Shown: one piece after another, positions 1 through 7,242 of the stretch | Layout: the number at the start of each line of letters is the position of its first letter | Numbering within the stretch: position 1 is the stretch's first letter | Source of the DNA: UMGS1649 sp045611765 | Lineage (GTDB): Bacteria; Bacillota; Clostridia; TANB77; CAG-465 | Length of the DNA stretch: 22,894 bases | Assembly: GCA_045611765.1 (NCBI GenBank) | Contig: JAZKXT010000005.1 | Span: 1-22,894, forward strand | Reading direction: 5' to 3' | Position numbers and translations under genes: made by a program | The notes under the pieces: model-generated | The model's input: the letters and a program-made list of their open reading frames with translations, nothing else | What the model was told of the DNA's origin: nothing | The model's database searches: none

Positions 1-1
1 G

Positions 2-790
2 ACAGTAACAACACCAGAAGGTGGAATAACAAATACGCTTGCAGAAGTACAAGAAATGTATGAAAGCGTAAAAGAATATAAAGGATTCTATATAGCAAGA
101 TATGAAGCTGGACTAAATGTAGGAAGTCATAAAACAAGTGATGACGGAGTAATAATAAAAGACGTACATTCAAAAATGGGTAAAGCGCCATATAACTATG
201 TAAGATGGACATATAATAATAAAAGTAATGAAGATACAAATGGAGCAGTAGAAGTAGCAAGAAGTATATATCCAAAAGCAAATACCAATTATGGAGTAGT
301 ATCTACACTTACATATGGAGTGCAATGGGATAGAACACTAGCTTGGTGGGTAGAAACCAAAGCGCAGAATGGAACAAAAGATGTGACAATATCTAGTAAT
401 ACACAATTAAATACTAGTACAAACAATGGAAATTATAAAGACAATGCAATAGAGGTAGAGTCGTTTAATGATGATGCTAAGTATCTATTGTATTCAAATA
501 GTAGTTTAGCAACAACATATACAGATGTAACAACAGCGAAATCTTCAAGTGAAAGTTGGTTATTAACAACAGGAGCAACAGAGGAAACAAGAGTTAATAA
601 TATTTACGACATGGCGGGTAATTTAATAGAATGGACAATGGAGGGCTACGATACCTACTTCCGTGTTGGTCGTGGAGGAAGCTTCAGCAGTAATGGTGGC
701 AATTTCCCAGTTTCTTACCGTAACTACCGTGGTCCGAGCATCGCGAACTCTCTCTACGGTTTTCGCCCTACACTTTACATAAAGAAGTAG
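2..790 (+). CDS. FGE-sulfatase/C-type-lectin-like domain protein, 3' part (5' end outside window)
   Basis: The reading frame is open to the left edge, so the ATG at 56 is internal and the gene starts upstream. The visible 262 residues resemble the formylglycine-generating-enzyme-like (SUMF1, C-type-lectin fold) domains found at the C-terminus of clostridial surface proteins. From the ATG at 56, the landmarks are GFYIARYEAG (about 11-20), YNYVRW, TYGVQWDRTLAWW (about 87-99), IYDMAGNLIEWT, then GRGGSF and a final YGFRPTLYIKK. No catalytic cysteine pair of a true FGE is evident, so this is probably a binding or display domain and not an enzyme. The last ~44 codons differ strongly from the rest in base and codon use and are treated as a separate feature. 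The N-terminus, where a signal peptide or prepilin motif might be, is not visible. A hairpin terminator follows about 110 bases after the stop. Domain family is fairly sure; the role is inference. Confidence 0.75.
   Translation, partial: TVTTPEGGITNTLAEVQEMYESVKEYKGFYIARYEAGLNVGSHKTSDDGVIIKDVHSKMGKAPYNYVRWTYNNKSNEDTNGAVEVARSIYPKANTNYGVVSTLTYGVQWDRTLAWWVETKAQNGTKDVTISSNTQLNTSTNNGNYKDNAIEVESFNDDAKYLLYSNSSLATTYTDVTTAKSSSESWLLTTGATEETRVNNIYDMAGNLIEWTMEGYDTYFRVGRGGSFSSNGGNFPVSYRNYRGPSIANSLYGFRPTLYIKK
644..769 (+). other. Candidate DGR variable region (VR) in the C-terminal lectin-like domain
   Basis: Composition changes abruptly near 641. Counting bases 641-780 gives 71 G+C of 140, while the preceding part of the gene is clearly AT-rich. 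From 644 to 769, 37 of 42 codons end in C or T. All five arginines here are CGT or CGC, whereas all five arginines between 56 and 640 are AGA. The peptide follows the GRGGSF...YRNYRG...YGFR layout of C-type-lectin folds diversified by retroelements, where adenines of template AAC/AAT codons are randomised and yield NNC/NNT codons. The position at the extreme 3' end of the gene also fits. No template repeat or reverse transcriptase is present in this window, so the assignment is inference. A recombination cassette or a horizontally acquired 3' end would be the alternatives. Confidence 0.5.
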
Positions 791-898
791 TATAGGTGGT
801 TTTGACTAGGACAAATATATTTGCGATGAAATTGACGTGTTATGCGCAAGTTTAAGGAAGATTAAATAAAATGAAGTGATGTAAAATGGTGTATAATG

Positions 899-942
899 AA
901 CTTAACCCCAAAAGTGTCTAACTTTTTGGGTTAAGTTTAATT
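899..942 (+). terminator. Rho-independent terminator of the lectin-like gene
   Basis: A 17-bp stem (899-915 with 921-937, one C/T mismatch) encloses the loop GTCTA and is followed by T-rich DNA. The rest of the 304-base gap 791-1094 holds no convincing gene: 791-898 is unassigned AT-rich sequence, and a promoter for the next gene lies at 1013-1041. Confidence 0.8.
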
Positions 943-1012
943 TATTTTAATTATATTATTATTGTTTTGTAATTTTATTTTTTAAATTAATAGTAACTCT
1001 AATTGTAATAAG

Positions 1013-1041
1013 TTGATATATGCCTATTCTTATGGTATAAT
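1013..1041 (+). promoter_or_regulatory. Sigma-A-type promoter
   Basis: TTGATA at 1013-1018 and TATAAT at 1036-1041 are separated by 17 bases, with a TGG extended -10 element directly before the -10 box. The predicted start lies about 45 bases upstream of the ATG at 1095. Confidence 0.8.
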
Positions 1042-1094
1042 ACTTGCAAAGTAGACAAGAGCTCGAAAATAATTTTTAGAGAGGAAGGTTAGTC

Positions 1095-1508
1095 ATGAAT
1101 AAAAATAGGCAACGGTTTATCAGAAGAGTAAATAGTGTTTGCGGAATTGTAGGTGGCGGAGTATTTATTACGTATATAGCGATTGTTATGCTAAAAATTA
1201 TCGGCTGGATTTCGTATAGCGTGTTGCTGGTTGGAGTAATGTTTATTACACTTTGCTGGTGGCTCGTATATAGCATTAAATTCTTTGCTGAACGTAAGCT
1301 TATTAATGAGCTAAAAGATTGGGCACAACATGTTGTAGACACCAATTATTATCAGGGTCAACGGATAACTGTGAAGTGGAGAAACGGCGTTTGGTTTAGT
1401 GGACCTGAGGACGTCTGGTTTAGAAAAAAGTTTATAGCACACTGCAGGGAAATGTGTAGCGATACTGGTATGAAAATCTATTACAATTATGGTTGGATTA
1501 GAATGTAA
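1095..1508 (+). CDS. Small two-helix membrane protein, unknown function
   Basis: This 137-residue protein is not recognised. A basic N-terminus (about residues 1-12) precedes two closely spaced hydrophobic segments, about 15-36 and 38-62. A soluble C-terminal part of about 75 residues follows, rich in aromatic residues, with W and Y clusters such as KWRNGVWFSG and YYNYGWIRM. The arrangement suggests a hairpin in the membrane with the tail probably cytoplasmic, since positive charges flank the segments. AGGAAGG at 1082-1088 supports the ATG start. The gene has its own promoter (1013-1041) and terminator (1521-1553), so it is a single-gene unit between the left-edge gene and the gat operon. Its codon use is a little more varied than the neighbouring housekeeping genes (some CGG, GCG and CGT). 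No function can be offered. Confidence 0.8.
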   Translation: MNKNRQRFIRRVNSVCGIVGGGVFITYIAIVMLKIIGWISYSVLLVGVMFITLCWWLVYSIKFFAERKLINELKDWAQHVVDTNYYQGQRITVKWRNGVWFSGPEDVWFRKKFIAHCREMCSDTGMKIYYNYGWIRM

Positions 1509-1520
1509 TCATCGTAACGA

Positions 1521-1556
1521 AAAATCCAGGAACAAATTTTGTTCCTGGATTTTCAT
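1521..1556 (+). terminator. Rho-independent terminator
   Basis: A perfect 13-bp stem, 1521-1533 paired with 1541-1553, encloses a 7-base loop. The 3' arm ends in TTTT. It ends the two-helix membrane protein gene. Confidence 0.85.
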
Positions 1557-1593
1557 AGCTTAGCAAATTATATTAATAAATGTGCTTAAAAGT

Positions 1594-1622
1594 TTGCAAA
1601 ATAGCGATCTTTAGTATATAAT
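1594..1622 (+). promoter_or_regulatory. Promoter of the gatC-gatA-proS-gatB operon
   Basis: TTGCAA (1594-1599) and TATAAT (1617-1622) are 17 bases apart. The transcript would start about 30 bases before the gatC ATG. There is no room for a T-box or other long leader. Confidence 0.8.
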
Positions 1623-1660
1623 GTATAAGTAATTATTTGGAAAAATTTATGGAGGTAAAT

Positions 1661-1948
1661 ATGGTAATTTCAAGTGAAGAAGTAAGACATATAGCTAAAC
1701 TTGCAAAATTAAGTTTGAGTGATGCAGAAGTAGAAAAATATTCTAAAGAATTGGGACAAATTGCAGAATTTGTTGCGGAGCTTAATGAAGTAGATATAAC
1801 AGGAGTATCACCTACTGCACACGTTGTAGATAAGAAGAATGTATTTAGAAAAGATGAAATGAAGGATTCTTTCCCTAGAGAACAAATACTTAAAAATGCA
1901 CCAAGTAAAGAGGCTGGCTGCATAAGTGTTCCTAAGGTAGTGGAGTAG
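1661..1948 (+). CDS. gatC: Asp/Glu-tRNA amidotransferase subunit C
   Basis: GatC is the small subunit that clamps GatA and GatB together in the transamidosome that turns Glu-tRNA(Gln) into Gln-tRNA(Gln), and in many bacteria Asp-tRNA(Asn) into Asn-tRNA(Asn). The 95-residue product has the usual family length and the typical N-terminal helix with EEVRHIAKLAKLSLS. It also carries ITGVSPTAHVVD and a FRKDEMKDSF segment matching the family's conserved xLReDxv region. The ATG at 1661 is chosen because GGAGG at 1651-1655 is correctly spaced. A TTG at 1637 in the same frame would add eight residues without a ribosome binding site. It is the first gene of the operon, 9 bases before gatA. Confidence 0.95.
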   Translation: MVISSEEVRHIAKLAKLSLSDAEVEKYSKELGQIAEFVAELNEVDITGVSPTAHVVDKKNVFRKDEMKDSFPREQILKNAPSKEAGCISVPKVVE

Positions 1949-1957
1949 GAGGAAGCT

Positions 1958-3415
1958 ATGTACGAGAAATTAACAATACACGAATTAAGAGATAAAATAA
2001 CAAATAAACAAGTTACAATAAAAGAAGTTCTAGATGATGTATTCGCAAGAATAGATGCTGTAGAAACTAAAGTAGAAGCATATGTAACACTAAACAAAGA
2101 ACATGCATATAAACGCGCTGAAGAGTTGCAAGCAAGATTAGATGCTGGTGAAACTCTAGGGGTATTAGGTGGAATACCGGTAGCACTAAAAGACAATATG
2201 TGTATGAAAGACACATTAACAACTTGTGGTTCAAAGATGCTTAATAATTTCGTAAGCCCATATGATGCTACTGTAGTTAAAAAATTAGAAGATGCAGATG
2301 CAATCATAATAGGAAAAACAAACATGGATGAATTTGCAATGGGTTCATCTACAGCAACATCATATGTGAAGAAAACAAAGAACCCTTGGGATTTAGAGCG
2401 AGTTCCTGGTGGTTCAAGTGGTGGAGCCGCAGCTTCAGTTGCAGCGGATATGACTATAGCATCACTTGGTTCAGATACGGGTGGAAGTATTCGTCAACCT
2501 GCGGCATACTGTTCTGTTGTTGGACTTAAACCAACATATGGACTAGTATCTAGATTTGGGCTTGTTGCATTTGCATCATCGCTTGATCAAATAGGACCAT
2601 TTACTAAAGACGTAAAAGATGCAGCTATAATGTTAGATGTAATTGCAGGACACGATGAAAAAGATACAACTTCTGTAGAGATGGAATATCCGGAATATGA
2701 AAAAGCATTAACGGGAGACATTAAAGGATTAAAAATAGGTGTTCCTACAGCATTCATAAGTGAAGGATTAAATCCAGAGGTTAAAAGTGCTTTTGAAAAA
2801 TCAATAGAAACATTAAAATCTTTAGGTGCTGAAGTGGTAGAAATATCTTTAGATTATGCTAAATATGCACTTCCTACATACTACATTGTAGCAACTGCCG
2901 AAGCATCATCAAACCTTGCAAGATATGATGGTATAAAATATGGATACAGAACGGAAGAATTTGAAGATTTAGAGTCAATTTATGCTAAATCTAGAACAGA
3001 AGGATTTGGGGATGAAGTAAAAAGAAGAATTATGCTTGGTACATACGTACTTTCTTCAGGTTACTATGATGCATATTATAAACGTGCGGGACAAGTAAGA
3101 ACTTTAATTAGTGAAGAGTTTAAGAAAGTATTTGAAAGTGTAGATATTATAGCACTTCCAACTTGCCCAAATACTACATTTAAATTTGGAGAGAAGAGTT
3201 CAAATCCAGTTGAAATGTATCTTGAAGATATATTTACAGTTCCAGTAAATATTGCAGGAATTCCTGGTATATCTGTACCTTGTGGTTTTGATAGTAAAGG
3301 TCTTCCAATAGGACTACAATTTATAACTAAAGCGTTTGATGAAACGACGCTTTTAAATACAGCTTATGCTTATGAACAAAATACAGAACACTACAAACAA
3401 AAACCAAACATATAA
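1958..3415 (+). CDS. gatA: Asp/Glu-tRNA amidotransferase subunit A (amidase)
   Basis: GatA is the glutaminase/amidase subunit. It hydrolyses glutamine and channels ammonia to GatB for amidation of mischarged tRNA in the cytoplasm. The 485-residue protein is of normal length. It carries the amidase signature with the Ser-cis-Ser-Lys triad in place: K78 in VALKDN, S153 in GGSSGG, and S177 in GSDTGGS. Each is one residue lower than the S. aureus GatA numbering (79, 154, 178, from memory). The ATG at 1958 follows TAGGAGGAAGCT, so the ribosome binding site overlaps the gatC stop region. It is translated from the same operon mRNA as gatC and proS. Nothing is odd in the sequence. Confidence 0.97.
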   Translation: MYEKLTIHELRDKITNKQVTIKEVLDDVFARIDAVETKVEAYVTLNKEHAYKRAEELQARLDAGETLGVLGGIPVALKDNMCMKDTLTTCGSKMLNNFVSPYDATVVKKLEDADAIIIGKTNMDEFAMGSSTATSYVKKTKNPWDLERVPGGSSGGAAASVAADMTIASLGSDTGGSIRQPAAYCSVVGLKPTYGLVSRFGLVAFASSLDQIGPFTKDVKDAAIMLDVIAGHDEKDTTSVEMEYPEYEKALTGDIKGLKIGVPTAFISEGLNPEVKSAFEKSIETLKSLGAEVVEISLDYAKYALPTYYIVATAEASSNLARYDGIKYGYRTEEFEDLESIYAKSRTEGFGDEVKRRIMLGTYVLSSGYYDAYYKRAGQVRTLISEEFKKVFESVDIIALPTCPNTTFKFGEKSSNPVEMYLEDIFTVPVNIAGIPGISVPCGFDSKGLPIGLQFITKAFDETTLLNTAYAYEQNTEHYKQKPNI

Positions 3416-3432
3416 ACATAAAAGGAGAAATT

Positions 3433-5163
3433 ATGTTACAATCGAAATTAATAGGAGATACAAAAAAAGAATGGCCAAATGAAGCAACTTTAAAAAGTCA
3501 CGGGTTGCTTCTTAAAGGCGGATATATAAAACAAATGGCAAGTGGAATTTTTACACTTATGCCACTTGGTAAGAAAGTAGCAGCTAAAATAGAAAATATA
3601 ATACGTGAAGAGATGAATGCTATCGACGCGCAAGAAATTCTTATGCCAGTTGTTGCAACTAAGAAACTTTGGGATAGCGCAAAAAGATATGATGCCATAG
3701 GTTCAGAGCTTTTACGTTTCAAAGATAGAACTGGAGCAGATATGGTTCTTTCTATGACACACGAAGAGGCTGCAGTATTCAGCGTTCTTAATGAAGCTGC
3801 ATCTTACACAAAATATCCATTTTCTATTTACCAAATACAAACTAAATTTAGAGATGAGGCAAGAAGTAGAGGTGGACTAATTAGAGTTCGTGAATTCACT
3901 ATGAAAGACGCGTATTCTTTCCACACATCTGAAGAATCACTAAACGAAGTTTATGATAAATACTATAATGCATATAACAGAATATTTGCACGTGCAGGAA
4001 TACCAGAAGTTGTACCAGTAGCATCAGATACAGGTATGATGGGCGGAAGCGGAGCTCATGAATATATGCTTTTATGTGACGCTGGTGAAGATAAGATAGT
4101 TGCGTGTCGTAATTGTGATTATAGCGCAAATATGGACGTGGCTGTATGTAAAGGACAAGCGCCAATAACAACTGAGACTAAAGAATTATCTGAGGTTCAC
4201 ACACCAGATGTTAAGACTATAGAAGATTTAGAAAAATTCTTGAATATTCCAAATACACACTTTGCAAAAGCTGTTGTATATTACAGAATAGATACAGACG
4301 AAACTGTAGTTGTGTTTATCCGTGGAGATAAAGAAGTAAATGAAACTAAATTAAGAAATATACTTAAAGTTGATGATGAACATTTAGTTCCAAAGGCTGA
4401 AGAAGAGGGAGACGGAATTTGCTACGGATTTATAGGACCAGTTGGACTAGAAGCAAATGTAAAACTTGTTACTGTTTACGATAAATCTATAGAAAACGAA
4501 GCTAGTTTAGTTGCTGGGGCAAATAAAAAGGACTATCATATGACAGGTGTTAATATTAAACGAGATGTGGGAAATGTAGATTTTGTGGATATAGCAAAGG
4601 TTCAAGAGACAGATTATTGTATAAAATGTGGAAAACAAGAGCTTAGAGTTTCAAACGGTATAGAAGTAGGTAATATATTTAAGCTTGGAACAAAATATAC
4701 AAAAGCTATGAATATGACATATTTAGATGAAAACGGCAAATCACAAACTCCAATTATGGGATGTTATGGAATTGGTGTTGGTCGTCTTATGGCATCGGTA
4801 TTGGAAGCAAGAGCAACTGAAAAACAAGTTAACTGGCCACATTCTATTGCACCTTTTGATATACATATCTGCCCATTAGATTATACTAAAAATGATGAAG
4901 TTAAAGCTAAAGCAGATGAGTTGTATAACAACCTTATATCTAAAGGTTATGAAGTACTATTAGACGATAGAGCAAAAAGTGCTGGTGTTAAATTTGCTGA
5001 CGCAGATCTAATTGGAGCAAGTATTAGAATAGTTGTAAGTGGAAGAAATATGGAAAATGCAAAATACGAAGTTAAAGTTACAGGGGATGCAGAAGCGGAA
5101 CTTGTAGATATGGATAAAATATATGAATTTATACAAGACAAAATGAAAGGATGGGAAGTATAA
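3433..5163 (+). CDS. proS: Prolyl-tRNA synthetase (bacterial type with INS editing domain)
   Basis: This class II synthetase charges tRNA(Pro) with proline. At 576 residues it matches the bacterial long form. The landmarks are the THEE motif (109-112), motif 2 FRDEARSRGGLIRVREF (139-155), an INS/YbaK-like editing insertion (about 225-405), and motif 3 GCYGIGVGRLMASVLE (443-458). The insertion has FAKAVVY with K279, the position known to matter for clearing Ala-tRNA(Pro) in E. coli ProRS. The anticodon-binding domain begins at about WPHSIAPFDIHI (468). AAAGGAG at 3421-3427 supports the ATG at 3433. The gene sits 17 bases after gatA and only 2 bases before the gatB ATG, so it is embedded in the amidotransferase operon. 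The INS domain contains CRNC and CIKC cysteine pairs (225-228, 396-399) that could hold a metal, which is inference. Confidence 0.97.
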   Translation: MLQSKLIGDTKKEWPNEATLKSHGLLLKGGYIKQMASGIFTLMPLGKKVAAKIENIIREEMNAIDAQEILMPVVATKKLWDSAKRYDAIGSELLRFKDRTGADMVLSMTHEEAAVFSVLNEAASYTKYPFSIYQIQTKFRDEARSRGGLIRVREFTMKDAYSFHTSEESLNEVYDKYYNAYNRIFARAGIPEVVPVASDTGMMGGSGAHEYMLLCDAGEDKIVACRNCDYSANMDVAVCKGQAPITTETKELSEVHTPDVKTIEDLEKFLNIPNTHFAKAVVYYRIDTDETVVVFIRGDKEVNETKLRNILKVDDEHLVPKAEEEGDGICYGFIGPVGLEANVKLVTVYDKSIENEASLVAGANKKDYHMTGVNIKRDVGNVDFVDIAKVQETDYCIKCGKQELRVSNGIEVGNIFKLGTKYTKAMNMTYLDENGKSQTPIMGCYGIGVGRLMASVLEARATEKQVNWPHSIAPFDIHICPLDYTKNDEVKAKADELYNNLISKGYEVLLDDRAKSAGVKFADADLIGASIRIVVSGRNMENAKYEVKVTGDAEAELVDMDKIYEFIQDKMKGWEV

Positions 5164-5165
5164 AG

Positions 5166-6614
5166 ATGAGAGAAGATTATGAGGTTATAATAGGACTTGA
5201 GGTGCATGCTGAACTTGCTACAAAGAGTAAAATTTATTGTGGTTGTTCAACAGAATTTGGCTCTGATCCAAATACACACGTATGTCCAATTTGTACTGGA
5301 ATGCCAGGAGTACTTCCTGTACTTAACGAAAAAGTTGTAGAGTATGCAGTAAAAATGGGACTTGCTACAAACTGTAAAATTGCAAGATTTTCAAAACAAG
5401 ATAGAAAAAATTACTTCTATCCTGACCTTCCTAAAGCATACCAAACTTCTCAATATGATTTGCCTTTATGTTATGAAGGACACGTAGATTTCATGGTTGA
5501 TGGAAAACCAAAAACTGTAGGAATCACAAGAATACATATTGAAGAAGATGCTGGAAAGCTTATACATGACCCATATACAGGAGATACATTAGTAGATTTA
5601 AATCGTTGTGGTGTGCCTCTAATAGAAATAGTATCTGAACCAGATATACGTTCTAAAGAGGAAGCAATTGAATATATGCAAACATTAAAATCTACTTTGG
5701 AATATCTTGAAATATGTGACTGTAAAATGCAAGAAGGTTCTTTAAGATGTGATGTTAACCTTTCAGTAAGAAAGAAAGGCGAAACAAAGTTTGGAACAAG
5801 AACTGAAACTAAGAACTTAAACTCTTTCAAAGCTATTGGACGTTCAATAGAATTTGAGATAGAAAGACAAATAAAAGAACTTGAAAATGGTGGACAAATT
5901 TACCAAGAAACAAGACGTTGGGATGATGACAAGGGAATAGGTTATGCGATGAGAACTAAAGAGGATGCTCACGATTACAGATATTTCCCTGAACCTGATT
6001 TAGCACCAATTGTACTTTCAGATGAATATGTTGATGAATTAAGAGCATCTTTACCTGAAATGCCAAACGTAAGACGTGATAGATACATAAACGAACTAGG
6101 ACTTCCAGAATATGATGCAACACAAATTACAAACTCAAAACATATGGCTGAGTTTTTCGATAAAGCAGTTGCAAAATGCGGAAACGCTAAGCTTGTATCT
6201 AACTGGATTATGTCTGACCTTTCAAGAAAACTGAACGAAACTGAAATGGAAATAACAGATGTTAAATTTACAGCTGAAAATTTAGGAGAGCTAATTGAAC
6301 TTATAGATAAAGGAACAATATCTTCAGCTATAGCTAAGAAAGTATTTGAATTTATGTATGAATCAGGAGATAATCCAGCTAAAATAGTTGAAGAAAAAGG
6401 ACTTGTTCAAATAACAGATGAATCAGCTATAAAAGATATGGTTGTATCTGTAATAAACGAAAATGAACAATCTGTACAAGACTTCCTAAACGGTAAGGAC
6501 AAAGCAGTAGGATTTATAGTGGGCCAAGTTATGAAAGCATCTAAAGGTAAAGCAAACCCAGGTGTTGTTAACAAACTTATTATGGAAGAATTAAATAGAA
6601 GAAAAAATGGATAA
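5166..6614 (+). CDS. gatB: Asp/Glu-tRNA amidotransferase subunit B
   Basis: GatB binds the mischarged tRNA, activates the side-chain carboxylate with ATP and transfers ammonia supplied by GatA. The 482-residue product starts with the signature IIGLEVHAEL. A zinc-type cysteine set follows: C25 and C27 in YCGCSTEFG, then C40 and C43 in CPICTGMPG. The kinase core includes EDAGKLIHD and VPLIEIVSEPD. Helical and YqeY-like tail domains end with KANPGVVNKLIMEEL. The ATG at 5166 is preferred over an in-frame ATG at 5151, because AAAGG/GGGAAG within the end of proS is well spaced for it and the family starts at this point. It follows proS after 2 bases, so translational coupling is likely. Confidence 0.97.
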   Translation: MREDYEVIIGLEVHAELATKSKIYCGCSTEFGSDPNTHVCPICTGMPGVLPVLNEKVVEYAVKMGLATNCKIARFSKQDRKNYFYPDLPKAYQTSQYDLPLCYEGHVDFMVDGKPKTVGITRIHIEEDAGKLIHDPYTGDTLVDLNRCGVPLIEIVSEPDIRSKEEAIEYMQTLKSTLEYLEICDCKMQEGSLRCDVNLSVRKKGETKFGTRTETKNLNSFKAIGRSIEFEIERQIKELENGGQIYQETRRWDDDKGIGYAMRTKEDAHDYRYFPEPDLAPIVLSDEYVDELRASLPEMPNVRRDRYINELGLPEYDATQITNSKHMAEFFDKAVAKCGNAKLVSNWIMSDLSRKLNETEMEITDVKFTAENLGELIELIDKGTISSAIAKKVFEFMYESGDNPAKIVEEKGLVQITDESAIKDMVVSVINENEQSVQDFLNGKDKAVGFIVGQVMKASKGKANPGVVNKLIMEELNRRKNG

Positions 6615-6642
6615 TTTGTACTATCAAAGGTGAGGTGGTAAA

Positions 6643-7059
6643 ATGAATGAAAAAGAAATTTGGACAAAACTATATAATGAAGCGTTAAGTGTTTTAAATC
6701 CAAGAACAGTATCTCCATTTATTGAAGCGGGCGGAGTAGGAGCGGCAATATTAACAGATAAGGGAAATATATACAAAGGTGTATGTATTGATACAGCATC
6801 AACTTTAGGAATGTGTGCTGAACGAAATGCCATAGCTAATATGCTAACAAATGGTGAATCAAAAATTAAAAAACTTGTTTGTGTAATGAGAAATAAAAAA
6901 GTTGGTTCTCCATGTGGAGCATGTAGAGAATATCTAATGCAATTAGATAAAGATAGCAAAGATATTGAAATATTGGTAGATTATGAAACACTAAAAACCG
7001 TAAAATTAGGAGAACTTATTCCTGAGTGGTGGGGTTATGATAGATTTGAACAAAATTAA
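6643..7059 (+). CDS. Cytidine-deaminase-like zinc hydrolase
   Basis: This 138-residue protein belongs to the small tetrameric cytidine deaminase fold. The zinc and catalytic motifs are intact: C58-A-E60 in MCAERNA and P90-C91-G-A-C94 in SPCGACREYL. E60 is therefore the proton shuttle, and C58, C91 and C94 the zinc ligands. The substrate region differs from textbook Cdd. The usual YSxFxVGAAL is replaced by VSPFIEAGGVGAAIL, and the NVENASYG stretch by CIDTASTLG. It could therefore be a true cytidine/deoxycytidine deaminase in pyrimidine salvage or a relative with another nucleoside substrate, such as the blasticidin-S-deaminase branch. AGGTGAGGTGG at 6628-6638 supports the ATG at 6643. It starts 28 bases after gatB with no terminator between, so it is probably the last gene of the operon, ending at the hairpin 7115-7144. 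Confidence 0.85.
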   Translation: MNEKEIWTKLYNEALSVLNPRTVSPFIEAGGVGAAILTDKGNIYKGVCIDTASTLGMCAERNAIANMLTNGESKIKKLVCVMRNKKVGSPCGACREYLMQLDKDSKDIEILVDYETLKTVKLGELIPEWWGYDRFEQN

Positions 7060-7114
7060 TAAAAAATCTAAAATAAATGTATAAAAAATATAGTTTTACA
7101 AATAATATATTTAG

Positions 7115-7150
7115 ACACAGGTCATTTACACTTTTGACCTGTGTATTTGT
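7115..7150 (+). terminator. Terminator of the gat operon
   Basis: A perfect 10-bp stem ACACAGGTCA/TGACCTGTGT (7115-7124 with 7135-7144) has a 10-base loop and a weak, interrupted T tract. Confidence 0.65.
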
Positions 7151-7182
7151 ATGTTAAAAGAGTAGAAAAAGTGGTTGGCTTG

Positions 7183-7191
7183 TGGTATAAT
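7183..7191 (+). promoter_or_regulatory. Extended -10 promoter of the two-gene cassette
   Basis: TGG directly precedes TATAAT (7186-7191). The -35 region 17 bases upstream (TAGAAA) is poor, so recognition probably depends on the extended -10 element. The string GGTATAATACT is identical to that in the promoter at 1035-1045. Confidence 0.6.
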
Positions 7192-7242
7192 ACTAGAGCA
7201 AATTAAAATATGCCCAAATAAAATTATGAAGGGAGAATTATT

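Noticed and set aside
791..1094. DGR template repeat, accessory gene or reverse transcriptase near the candidate variable region
   Set aside because: No adenine-rich near-copy of 641-790 and no reverse transcriptase motif was found here or in the rest of the window.
1633..2325. Long open frame on the minus strand opposite gatC and gatA
   Set aside because: It is the complement of two well-supported genes, has no ribosome binding site, and its composition (runs of S, T and I) is that of a shadow frame.
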